Part shown: positions 50,866 through 61,230 of the stretch, piece by piece
Position numbering within the stretch: the stretch's first letter is position 1
Layout: each line of letters opens with the position of its first letter
Source: Brugia malayi
Lineage: Eukaryota; Nematoda; Chromadorea; Rhabditida; Onchocercidae
Assembly (NCBI RefSeq): GCF_000002995.4
Contig: NW_025062478.1
Coordinates: forward strand, 11,032,001-11,096,000
Direction: 5' to 3'
Length of the DNA stretch: 64,000 nucleotides
Program-made: the position numbers and the translations under genes
Notes under the pieces: model-generated
Told to the model about the DNA's origin: nothing
Database searches by the model: none
Seen by the model: only the letters and a program-made list of their open reading frames with translations

Positions 50866-52065
50866 ACCTTGTGCACTTTAAAGAAAAGAAATGCGCTTTG
50901 ATAGTTCTGTTGTTATTGATTATTTATATTTTCTATTGGTCAAATTCTAGTTACATATTCCTTTTTTTATTGACAAATTATTGTTAGTATCTTTGGTCTT
51001 ATATGCAAATTAAGGTCATTTCCTTCACTATTTTGATCCCTGTAATGTATTTCTCAACATTAGGTGCATCATTGATTTCATTTGTATATGGGCAGTCATC
51101 TATCATGTAGGTATTATTTTTTTTTTTTTTTTCTATATTTTAATTTTGCTAAATTATGTTTTAATTAAATGCCAGCAATAAATTACAACATCGGCTGCAG
51201 TTTTCTTCCATGTATCTTCACATATTAGATTAATAGATAACAGATTAGCGAAAGCCAGATCAACTACTAATAAGAACAAACCCAAAACTTTTTAATAACA
51301 AGATAATTAGTGTATGATATTCCGTTCACCAACAGTTTCTTTTTTTTTTTTTCATAGAGATAAAGATAATTCACACCAAAATGACCACGTTCTTTTTTTA
51401 GTTTCATTATGGTTGAAATTTGAAAGATTAATAAGTGTTAGAAATCATCAATTGATACTCATTTGACAGCTACCTTCATCACATTATATGTTGCAAAATA
51501 TTTTAATAAGCTTAATTTACATACTTACATAGCAAACTTGAAAATATAGTCCAAACCAAAGATTAGAAAGATTTACTGAAATCATCGAAAATGTAAAAAA
51601 ATTGTGCAAAAAATATCACAACTGCTTTGCATAAATTATTTGCAACAATGCGATATAGCAACTGAAATGGAATTATTTAGTGTATAGGATTAAATAGTGA
51701 CTGCCATTATCATATCACTGTACGTATTTTTTTATATCCTATTGTTATTACTATACCTGTGTTATTATACGTGGACATAGGTTATCAATCCACGTAGTTT
51801 GCCACTCCCATCTGAATGAGCATTTATACATACAATTCTCCAACAATACCTAAACAGAAGTAATCGGATAGCCTCTGTCAAACTTTTCTACAAATTTCAT
51901 GCAGTAAGTTCTGTTTCACTTATTTCGATAGAAGATGTTACTACTTTTCAAACTTTTGAGTTATGACAAGGATTTTGAATTCGATGATAAATTTGTAAAT
52001 AATCTAATATATTTAAAAAAGCATTTACTTGAAAAAACTTCTCCTTTTCGCACTTTTCAGAATTG
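49900..52065 (+). repeat. right arm of the ~2-kb inverted repeat (gene B to promoter of gene C)
   Basis: It is the reverse complement of 46955-48954 with a 168-bp (two-finger) insertion. Its outer end coincides with the trans-splice acceptor region of gene C at 52059-52065, while the left arm's outer end coincides with the same point of the lost gene. Confidence 0.88.
51768..51796. promoter_or_regulatory. conserved palindrome upstream of gene C
   Basis: TACGTGGA (51768-51775) and TCCACGTA (51789-51796) lie about 290 bp before the ATG of gene C, at the same place as in A and D. Confidence 0.45.
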
Positions 52066-52085
52066 GCAAGAAATTATTCATTGAC

Positions 52086-52852
52086 ATGCATTTCATCTAT
52101 TTTTTTTTCTTCTTCCAACTGAGCAATATTCAAACCACCGTAAGTCCATTTAAAGTATAAAAATGCAACATAGCGCTGCGATTTAAAATTTTACACGGTA
52201 TCAGATTGATAATTTTATATCATTTGAGGTAGCGCAAACGGATCAAACTGAACCGTTGGATTTATCAATATCAAAAGCGAAAGAGAAGAGGGATGGTTTA
52301 CAAGGCTTATCAATGGAAAGAGAGAATGAAGAAGAGATTGGATTGCAAGTGTTTCAAACAAAGCCCTTGGATTTATCGGCTTCAAAAGCGAAAAAGGAAG
52401 GAAATAGGTCACAAAGTTTATCAATGGAGGAAGTAAGTAATGAACGAATAAAACCTCTGTTACGGCTCGTTCCAATCGAAAAACTGATGGAAGTAGTGAA
52501 ACTATCAAAGCAAGAAAGAAGGACGAGAAAAAAGCAGCGTTGTGAGATATGTCGAAAGGAAGTAATATATATGAAATCACATATGACGACTCATACCGGT
52601 GAGAAGCCGTACAGTTGTTCAATATGCAAAAAGAATTTCACTCAGTTCGGGGATATGAAAAAACATATGATGATTCATACCGGTGAAAAGCTGCACAGTT
52701 GCCCGATATGCAGGAAAAGTTTCACACATAAACACCATTTGCTGTCTCACATGGGAACTCATGACGTGAATAGACCTGTCTATCACTGTACTGTATGCAG
52801 TAAAGATTTTCAGACAAAAAATGGCTTGAAATTTCACATGCGGAATCATTAA
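52086..52852 (+). CDS. zinc-finger cluster copy C: signal-like exon + 4 C2H2 fingers, 233 aa
   Basis: Exon 1 is 52086-52139 (MHFIYFFFFFQLSNIQTT), donor GTAAGT; the intron is 52140-52204; exon 2 is 52205-52852 (TAA). A TTTTCAG acceptor at 52059-52060 lies 25 nt upstream of the ATG. Exon 2 starts IDNFISFEVAQ, has two PLDLS motifs (EPLDLSISKAK, KPLDLSASKAK), then the short first finger (CEICRKEVIYMKSHMTTH) and three full fingers (TQFGDMKK, THKHHLLS, QTKNGLKF). It is the smallest intact member. Protein divergence from A and B is clear in the spacer (for example ERENEEE, KLSKQERRTRKKQ) while exon 1 is identical, so the N-terminus is more conserved than the rest. Confidence 0.88.
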
Positions 52853-53424
52853 ACCTTGCGCACCTTAAAAAAAAGAAATGCTTTGCTATTTCTGTTGTCG
52901 TTGATTATTTATATTTTGGATTGATCAAATTCTAGTTACATATTCCTTTCTTTGTTGACAAGTTGCTGTCGGTATCTTTTATCTTATATGCATATTAAGG
53001 TCATTTCCTTCACTGTTTTGTTTCCTGTAACGCATTTCTCAACATTAGCTTCATCCAATGATTTCATTTGCAATTAGCCATGTGTGCTATGCACGAGATA
53101 TTTGCAAATAAGTATCGATGTTGTTAAATTACTAATAAAATGAAATTGCTCATATGTATTCCTTTCTCGATTATTGCATATATAAAATGAAAATAAATTT
53201 TTGGGAAAGAAAAGAATCATCTTAATCACAACATATCATTTACATTCTTGGCTGCATCTCACTTATACATTAATATTCGTTGTTTGTTGCATAGTATAAG
53301 GTTGCTTATAGTATTTTTATGCAAAATCTGCTATAAGGAAGTTCCCTTATGATCTCCAACATGTTGTAAATTTATGAAATTATGAACTTAAATTGCAACT
53401 AGAATCATACGGTGGAAATAATTT
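52853..53424 (+). repeat. 3'-flank unit of gene C
   Basis: Homologous to the DNA downstream of D (from 56384) and, inverted, to 46600-46954. It contains no gene. A frame at 53483-53707 just beyond is not conserved in its duplicate because of a one-base indel. Confidence 0.7.
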
Positions 53425-56220
53425 TGTTTTTTGAGAGCTAGTATAATTCTTAGATTTACATGTGCTTATTACGAAATGATTTTTGCGTTTGGAAGAAATA
53501 ACACGAAAATCATTGCAAGGGAGTCTCATTTTTATTATTCTTGTTAGTTTCCTTCATTTTTCCAAGACTTCTAGAACTAAGAAGTTCATTGATAATGAAT
53601 TTCAAATAATGATTTTACAAAATAATATTTTCTGGAAAATATACAAAATTTCAGATGGTAATCATCGGATGAAATTTGATGAACAAAGCACTTTAGCTAT
53701 TTTCTAAGAAATGGGCATACATATCAATGAGGAAACTTTAATGATACCAAATAATAAAGTGATTATGACATAAATACATGATAATAGGTCAATGACATGT
53801 ATAAAACATTCGCAAACAATTGAGACAGTCATTTCAATTAGAGTGGAAATTTAGAAGTGGTCTACTACCTATTTGTTATGAAAAAAATGTTACTTTTATA
53901 GGCAGTCATCTATTACATAGGTATTATTTTTTTTGCTGAATTTTAATTTTGCTAAATTATGTTTTAATTAAATGCCAACAATATTAGAAAACTGTAACAC
54001 ACTTTAAGAAATATATGTTCAAACATATTTTTGTTGCATTGCACATGATTTGCTCAAATCAGGTCATGGTTTCCATTATTTACAAGGGTTATAGTTATTG
54101 TATTTTTTATCATAGCCTAGTTTTCAAGTTACTTTTGATTTATAATCTCTTTTTATTTTCCATTTAATTCAAGTTTATTAACTAACTTTATTTTGCAATT
54201 TACACTACATAATACTGCCATAAAAGAAATAAAGCTTTTGCTAAAATGAAAAAATCTATAATAACATTAGTTAATACCTTTTTTGTATTCTTTGTTGAAT
54301 CATTTACAATTTTATCATTTCATAAACAATAAACAATCAGTTGTTTATTTTCGCCATGAATTACAACATCTGGTTTCCTTTGAGGTATCTTCACATATTA
54401 GATTAATAGATGACAGATTAATATGATCAAAAAAAAAAATATGATCAAATAGTCATCATTAATTTTCTTCCTCTAAACATTATTCATTATCACATTATCA
54501 CTGTCATCATCACTATAGATATGTGTTAGAAATATCAATTGGTACTCATTTGACAGCTACCTTCATCACATCATATGTAGCAAAAAAATTTAATAAGCTT
54601 AATTTACACATGTACATAGCAAATTTGACAAAACAAATTTGAAAATGAAGTCCAAACCAAAGATTAGAAATATTTGCTGAAATCATTGAAAATGTAAAAA
54701 AATTGAAGCAGAATGGAATAAAATTGTGCAAAAAATATCACAACTGCTTTGCATAAATTATTTGCAACAATGCGATATAGCAACTGAAATGGAATTATTT
54801 AGTGTATAGGATTAAATAGTGACTGCCATTATCATATCACTGTACGTATTTTTTTATATCCTATTGTTATTACTATACCTGTGTTATTATACGTGGACAT
54901 AGGTTACCAATCCACGTAGTTTGCCACTCCCATCTGAATGAGCATTTATACATACAATTCTCCAACAACACCTAAACAGAAATAACCAGGTAGCCCTGTC
55001 AAACTCTCCTACAAATTTCATTCAGTAAGTTCTGTTTCACTTATTTCGATAGTTACCACTTTTCAAACTTTTGAATTATGATAGGGATTTTGGATTCGAT
55101 GATAAATTTGTAAATAATCTAATATATTTAGAAAGCATTTACTTGAAGAAATTTCTCCTTTTCGCATTTTTCAGAATTGGCAAGAAGTTATTCATTGACA
55201 TGCATTTCATCTATTTTTTTTTCTTCTTCCAACTGAGCAATATTCAAACCATCGTAAGTCCATTTAAAGTTTAAAAATACAATGTAGCGCTGCGATTTAA
55301 AATTTTACACGGTATCAGATTGATAATTTCATATCATTTGAGGTAGCGCAAACGGATCAAACAGAACCATTGGATTTATCAATATCAAAAGTGAAAGAGA
55401 AAGGCAATGCATTACAAGGCTTATCAATGGAAAGAATGGGTGAAGAAGAAATTGGACTGCAATTGCTTCAAACAAAACCTTTGGATTTATTGGCTTCAAA
55501 AGTGAAAGAGGAAGGAAATAAGCCACAAGGCTTATCAGTGGAGGGAGTGGCTAATGAACGAATTAAACCGCAGCAACAGCTTGTTACAATGGAAACAGTG
55601 GAGGTAATGGAACTATCAAAGAAAGAAAGAAGGGCGGGAAGGAAGCAGCATTGCAATATATGTCAAAAGGAAGTAACACATATGAAAGGACATATGATGA
55701 CTCATACCGGTGAGAAGCCGTACAGTTGTTCAATATGCAAAAAGAATTTCACTCAGTTCGTGGATATGAAAAGACATATGATGATTCATACCGGTGAAAA
55801 GCCGTACAGTTGTCCGATATGCAGGAAAAGTTTCACTGAACCCGGTAATATGAAAAAACATATGATGATTCATACCGATGAGAAGCCGTACAGTTGTCCG
55901 ACATGCAAAAAGAATTTCACTATCTCCATTAATCTGAAAAAACATATGATGACTCATACTGGTGAGAAGCCGTACAGTTGTCCAATATGCGGGAAAAGTT
56001 TCACTGATCCCAGTAATATGAAAAGGCACATCATGACTCATACCGGTGAGATGCCGTACAGTTGTCCAATATGCAAAAAGAATTTTACTCAGTTCAGTAA
56101 TATTAAAAAACATGTGATGATTCATACCGGTGAGAAACCGTACAGTTGTTCAATATGCAAAAAGAGTTTCACTCAGTTCGGGGATATGAAAAAACATATG
56201 ATGATTCATACCGGTGAAAA
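53425..56220 (+). repeat. segmental duplication, copy 1 (gene D and its 5' flank)
   Basis: From 53425 (TTTTGTTTTTTGAGAGCTAG) rightwards the sequence matches 61231 to the window end almost exactly, except for several short replaced patches in the 5' flank and single-base indels. It holds the complete promoter region and gene D. The copy at 61231-64000 holds pseudogene F. Confidence 0.88.
54890..54918. promoter_or_regulatory. conserved palindrome upstream of gene D
   Basis: TACGTGGA (54890-54897) and TCCACGTA (54911-54918). The second half-site is missing in the F copy, where it is replaced by an unrelated patch. Confidence 0.45.
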
Positions 56221-56383
56221 GCCGTACAGTTGTCCGATATGCGGAAAAAGTTACACTCGAAGATACACTTTGCAGTCTCACATGGTAACTCATGACATGA
56301 ATAGACCTGTTTACCACTGTACTGTATGCAGTAAAGATTTTCAGACTAAAACCAGTTTGAAATTTCACATGCGGAATCATTAA
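55200..56383 (+). CDS. zinc-finger cluster copy D: signal-like exon + 9 C2H2 fingers, 372 aa
   Basis: Exon 1 is 55200-55253 (MHFIYFFFFFQLSNIQTI), donor GTAAGT; the intron is 65 nt; exon 2 is 55319-56383 (TAA). The acceptor AG at 55173-55174 gives a 25-nt leader. An in-frame upstream ATG at 55071 would add 43 residues if the RNA were not trans-spliced, but copy C has a stop in the matching region. The first PLDLS motif is intact (EPLDLSISKVK). The second reads PLDLLASK and may not bind CtBP. Nine fingers follow: the short first one, then TQFVDMKR, TEPGNMKK, TISINLKK, TDPSNMKR, TQFSNIKK, TQFGDMKK, TRRYTLQS and QTKTSLKF. It is the longest array of the cluster, with the HTGEKPYSC linkers usual for DNA-binding arrays. 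Confidence 0.9.
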
Positions 56384-57215
56384 ATCCTGCGCACTTTAAA
56401 GAAAAGAAATGCGCTTTGCTATTTCTGTTGCTGTTGATTATTTATATTTTGTATTGATCAAATTCTAGTTATATATTCCTTTTTTTGTTGAGAAGTTATT
56501 GTTGATATCTTTGACCTTATATGTATATTAAGGTCATTTCCTTCACTGTTTTGATTCCTGTAACGCATTTCTCAACATTTGCTTCATCCATTGATTTCAT
56601 TTGTATATGACCATATGTGCTATGCACGAGATATTTGCAAATAAGTATCGATATTGTTAAATGAAATTGCTCATATGTATTCCTTCCTCGATTATTGCAT
56701 ATATAAAATGAAAATAAATTTTTGGGAAAGAAAAGAATCATCTTAATCACAACATATCACTTCATAAAGTTATATGATTATGCGATTTGCAGTAAATCAG
56801 ATTCATATCATTTACATTCTTGGCTGCATCTCACTTATACATTATTTGCTTTTATTTATTCGTTGTTTGTTGCATAGTATAGGGTTGATTATAAGTATTT
56901 TTATGCAAAATCTGTTGTCAGGAAGGTCCCTTATGATCTCCAACATGCTGTAAATTTATGAAATTGTGGACTTAGTTGCAACTAGAAAAGTCGTACGATG
57001 GAAATAATTCCTTGTCATCTTTTTTTACTTAAAACGCAGTGATGGAATCAGTTAAATGCAAAGTGGCAAATAATTTACACAGAGAGAAATATCATTCAAA
57101 GTTAAAGAGTTTGTTGAAAGGTAAGAACTATTCAAATTAGGCTTCAAAAATTATTCTATTACCTTAAAATTATCTCGGATCTCTAAATGGATCAAAAAGG
57201 AAACGCAACAGCTTG
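56384..57215 (+). repeat. 3'-flank unit of gene D
   Basis: Begins with a possible hairpin right after the stop codon (GCGCACTTT / AAATGCGC). It runs as the cluster's standard downstream flank and is matched in inverted orientation at 46205-46954. The homology ends near 57215, just before the small membrane-protein gene. Confidence 0.75.
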
Positions 57216-57310
57216 CTTACTATAAATGTAAAAAAAAAAAAAATTTCTTTTAAACAGATTAAAATAAATGTGACTAATTCTTTAGAACTTAAAAAATAAA
57301 GAAATCATGG

Positions 57311-57529
57311 ATGCCTACACTTTTGAAACCGGTTGGATCTGACTGGGATGTGTGCGAAAGTTGTTTCGTTTACAAACCTTTTTCATTTGGGTAAGTTTTT
57401 CCTTAATATTTTCAATTTTCAAATTCCGAAATCAAAAGTTTTCCAAATGGAAAGTTCATTTGTATTTTTAGGTTTTTTCTTGGAATAGGTTTTGTTATAT
57501 TAGTTGTCTTTTTATTAGTTATTAAATGA
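57311..57529 (+). CDS. single-pass membrane microprotein, 2 exons, 45 aa
   Basis: Exon 1 is 57311-57390 (MPTLLKPVGSDWDVCESC, then FVYKPFSF), donor GTAAGT, phase 2. Exon 2 is 57472-57529 after a TATTTTTAG acceptor: FFLGIGFVILVVFLLVIK, then TGA. The whole second exon is one hydrophobic membrane helix with a terminal Lys. The N-terminal part has a CxxC-like CESC. An out-of-frame ATG four bases upstream means leaky initiation would be needed, which lowers confidence. No family is recognised. It lies in a short unique island between zinc-finger copies D and E. Confidence 0.5.
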
Positions 57530-57603
57530 TGATAGATTAAATCATTTTAAAAAGCCTACTAAATCGTTTGTTCACTGACTGTGACAATTTGTTAGCCAAA
57601 ATA

Positions 57604-58203
57604 ATGCAGATGAATTTCAGTTAATTGAATTACATATCATTTACACTATATGTCGATATTCAATATCGGAAAGAGGATGAAAGACGAATCGTTAAAAGCA
57701 CTGTTTTATACTTAGTTCAGGAATTGATGTGCCTCACCTTCTATATGCTCGTTTGGATGATGATTTATACTTAACATGTCGATTGGAACAATGTTAGATC
57801 ACGGTTTGAATTTGCCAAAATGACGCTTGAAATAAATGACTGCTCATATTGGCTCTTGAAATAAACGACTCAAAAAAGATTTTGCAGGTTATTTGAATTT
57901 GCTTAAAATTCATTAAAGAAAACTACCAGAACGCATGTTTAAAATGTATAAATTATATCTTGTCACTATCCATTTTTGTAAAGACAAATTGTCCTTCTCA
58001 AGTTTTACGGTGAAAAATTATAAATAGTTCTAGTCCGAGCTTATCGTGTAGAGCCGCTAGGCAACTCTGGTAATTATATAGCCATAGATGGCGGACTGAT
58101 ACCTTCAGGGTCAGCATTTCAAGTGATGCCAACCAGATATTGTGCAAATGATTATTGGACGCAACCAATGCTTCTCATTACTAATCTCACTCTCAGTCAG
58201 TGA
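57604..58203 (+). CDS. small three-exon gene, 85 aa, unknown
   Basis: Exon 2 (57721-57792, IDVPHLLYARLDDDLYLTCR) and exon 3 (58034-58203, RAYRVEPLGNSGNYIAIDGG to LITNLTLSQ, TGA) are clearly coding by composition. Their phases join through a GTTAGA donor and a GTTCTAG acceptor. The proposed exon 1 (57604-57619, MQMNF) fits phase and has a TTTGTTAG acceptor eight bases before the ATG, but is only 16 nt and uncertain. No signal peptide or known motif is visible, though NLT near the end is a potential N-glycosylation site. Part of the first intron reappears inverted in the promoter of pseudogene F. Confidence 0.5.
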
Positions 58204-58235
58204 TCTTTACCACCATCTTTTTCTTTTTTCTTTTC

Positions 58236-59065
58236 TAGTTTCATTACGGTTAGGATTTTGGTTGAAAGATTGATCAGTATTAGAAATTATCAACTGGTAT
58301 TCATTTGACAGCTACCTTCATCACATTATATGTTATATACGATAACTATAAAAATTTAATAGGCTTTATTTACACACATATACACAGAAAATGGGGTTCA
58401 AACGGAATATTTATTTATTTTCTCCACGAATTTTTTCTTCCATGTATCTTCAGTTTTCTTCCATGTATCTTCACATATTAGATTAATAGATAACAGATTA
58501 GCGAAAGCCGGATCAACTACTAATAAGAATAAACCCAAAACTTTTTAATAACAAGATGATTAGTGTATGATATTCCGTTCACTAACAGTTTCTTTTTTTT
58601 TTTAAATAGAGATGAAGAAAATAAGTCAAATTATCTTCCACTTTCTTCTGTTATATCTCTTCCACCATTTAAATAAAGAATGAATCAAAAAATGCTGAAT
58701 GGGCAAAAAAGTTTATTGATGGAAGAAAGTTTAAAAAGAAAACATTTCATTTAAATTATGATCAAATAATCATCATTCATTTCTTCCTCTAAACATTATT
58801 CATTATCACTATCCTGTTATTATTGTTTAAAAAAAGACCACCGCTTTTATTTTCTTTTTATTATGGTTTAAATTTGAAAGGTTGATAAGTGTTAGAAATA
58901 TCAATTGGTACTCATTTGACAGCTATCTTCATCACATTATATGTTACAAAATATTTTAATAAGCTTAATTTACACACGTACATAGCAAATTTGACAAAAC
59001 AAATTTGAAAATGAAGTCCAAACCAAAGATTAGAAAGATTTGTTGAAGCCATGAAGATGGTATCT
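58236..59065. repeat. mosaic of partial cluster flank fragments
   Basis: Three pieces of the family's 5' flank lie here in plus orientation: about 58236-58400 and 58855-59060 resemble 54500-54680, and about 58440-58620 resembles 51200-51350. They are joined out of order with unrelated DNA between, and no gene follows them. This is debris from past rearrangements. Confidence 0.65.
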
Positions 59066-59487
59066 TCATTGTTTACAAACAAGCAAAGTGATAGATGGAC
59101 TGCCTGTAAAAGTAACATTTTTTTCATAACAAATAATAGTTTTCTTTTGTGCTTTCTCCTCTTCTTCCTGTTTACCTTCCTCTTCTTCCTTCTTCGGTTT
59201 CCGCTTCAACTTTTTATCTTCAAATTCTTCTGAAAATGCTTTTACAAAAACATTAAATTTAAATGTGTGAAATGTTCTCCTGAAATTGGAAGACAATCTC
59301 ACTTCTCTCCTGCGACCCCACGATAATGAAACACACACACACTCCTATCGTCATAGCATTTCATCACAAACAAGTATTGAAAAGAAACAACCCAGCCGTT
59401 AGCTACTTGGTAGTGGTCCAAGCTAAGTATGAGGAAAAAGGAATAAACGGAAATGTAATGGGATGAATCATATAACCATATAATCAT
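59066..59487 (-). pseudogene. Lys/Glu-rich coding-like remnant, unknown
   Basis: Two overlapping minus-strand frames look coding. One is near 59300-59423 (LDHYQVANGWVVSFQYLFVM, then KCYDDR) after a CATACTTAG acceptor. The other is near 59110-59225, after a CATTTTCAG acceptor, and reads EFEDKKLKRKPKKEEEEG with more KE repeats. A GTGGGG donor at about 59314 would join them in phase. The 3' end runs into an inverted cluster-flank fragment (near 59110-59140), so the gene may have been truncated by it. The product family is not recognised. Confidence 0.3.
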
Positions 59488-59760
59488 ATAACTTTATGAA
59501 GTGATATGTTGTGATTAAGATGATTCTTTTCTTTCCAAAAATATATTTCCACTTTATTTATGCAATAATCGAGGGAGGAATACATGTGAGCAATTTCATT
59601 TCATTAGTAATTGAACAATAGCGATATTTATTTGCAAATTCTTGCATAGCATGCAAAGTTACTTGCAAATGAAATCAATGGATGAAGCTAATGCTGAAAA
59701 ATACATTGCAAGGATAACTTAAAAGAAAAAGATATTAGTATACATATAGGATCAAAAAAC
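59465..59760 (-). repeat. 3'-flank unit of gene E
   Basis: Same orientation and near-identical to 46640-46950. It is the standard downstream flank of the family, here followed properly on the right by gene E. Confidence 0.75.
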
Positions 59761-59834
59761 AAATAATAAATCATCAATAAAAAAAGTAGTAAGTAATGAA
59801 CAACAGCGTGCAAGCTTTAATGATTCTTCATGTG

Positions 59835-60822
59835 CTATTTCAAGCTGGATTTAGCAACCTGAAAATCTTTACATACAGCACAGTGATAGACAAGTGTATT
59901 TATGTCATGAGTTACCATGTGAGTCTGCAAACTGTGTTTTTGTGTGTAACTTTTTCCGCATATCAAACAATTGTACGGCTTTTCACCGGTAAGAATCACC
60001 ATATGTGCTTTCATATTGTCGAACTGAGTGAAATTTTTTTTGCATATCGAACAACTGTACAGCTTTTCACCGGCATGAATCACCATATGTGCTTTCATAC
60101 TGTTGGACCTAGTGAAATTCTTTTTGCATATCGAACAACTGTACAGCTTTTCACCAGTATGAGTCGTCTTATGCCTTTTCATATTACAGAGATCACCGAA
60201 ATTCTTTTTGCATATCGAACAACTGTACGGCTTTTTACCGGTATGTGTCATCATATGCTTTTTCATACTGTCGGACCGACTGAAATTCTTTTTGCATATC
60301 GAACAACTGTACAGCTTTTCACCAGTATGAGTCGTCATATGTTTTTTCATATCCCCTAACTGAGTGAAATTTCTCTTGCATAGTGGACAGCTATGCGTCT
60401 TTTCACCAATATGAGTCTTCATATGTGTTTTTATATTTGCTACTTCCCTTCGACATATGTCACAACGATGCTTGTTCGTCGTCCTTCCTTCTTGCTTTGA
60501 TAGTTCCACTACTTCCATCAGTGTTTCGATTGGAACGAGTTGTCGCCCCGGTTTAATTCGTTCACCACTCGCTTCTTCCATTGATAAGCCATGTGACCCA
60601 TCTCCTTTCTCTTTCACTTTTGATATTGATAAATCCAACGGTTCTGTTTGTTCCGTTTGCGCTACCTCAAATGATATGAAATTATCAATGTCACACTGTG
60701 TAAAATTTTAAATCCCGATATATATATTATAGCGCTATGCTGTATTTTTAAATTTAAGTACTTACGGTTGTTTGAATATTGCTTAATTGGAAGACGAAGA
60801 AGAATAAATAGATGAAATGCAT
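59835..60822 (-). CDS. zinc-finger cluster copy E: divergent, eroding, 305 aa
   Basis: Exon 1 is 60822-60766 (57 nt, MHFIYLFFFVFQLSNIQTT), donor GTAAGT; exon 2 is 60695-59835 (TAG). The usual acceptor TATCAG is mutated. An ACACAG six bases upstream restores splicing and adds two codons (CD) in frame. The TTTTTCAG acceptor for trans-splicing is kept, with a 27-nt leader. One PLDLS motif remains (EPLDLSISKVK) and the second, with its spacer, is deleted. Seven fingers follow the same plan (short first finger, then TQLGDMKK, SRSDSMKK, GDLCNMKR, TRSNSMKA, TQFDNMKA, TQKHSLQT). The sixth has lost its last His (HMVIL). The eighth is cut by a premature TAG before its histidines. It is probably still expressed but degenerating. 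Confidence 0.82.
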
Positions 60823-60849
60823 GTCAATGAGAATAATTTGTTGTTAATT

Positions 60850-61230
60850 CTGAAAAACATTTAAATTTACTGACGGTTGCTTCTAAAGAATAATATCGCT
60901 GCTGTTTGACAAGTGAGCAAAGGAGATATTTCTTCAAGTAAATGCTTTTCTAAATATATTAGATTATTTACAAATTTGTCATCTAATTCCAAAATCCTTG
61001 TCATAACTCAAAAGTTTGAAAAGTGGTAGCATCTGCTATCGAAATGAATGAAACAGAACATCCTGAATGAAAACTGTAGGAGAGTCTGACAGAAGCCAAC
61101 CGATCAATTCTGCTGGGTATTGTTAGATAATCGCATGTATAAGTTCTCATTCAGATGGGAGTGGCAAACTACGTGTATTGATAGCTTACGTCAACGTATG
61201 AAAAAAAACGTACAATATATATATATATAA
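60850..61230 (-). repeat. 5' flank of gene E, divergent
   Basis: Recognisable but diverged copy of the family promoter region in minus orientation. The palindrome is degraded (TACGTGTA / TCAACGTA near 61163-61198). The homology stops at a short TA run near 61217-61229, where the second copy of the D/F duplication begins. Confidence 0.6.

Noticed and set aside
53483..53707. 74-residue plus-strand frame, also seen near 61240-61518
   Set aside because: The two copies differ by a one-base indel that changes the frame, so there is no sign of coding constraint.
55071..55199. In-frame extension upstream of exon 1 of gene D
   Set aside because: The matching sequence of copy C contains a stop, and a conserved TTTTCAG acceptor lies between the two ATGs.
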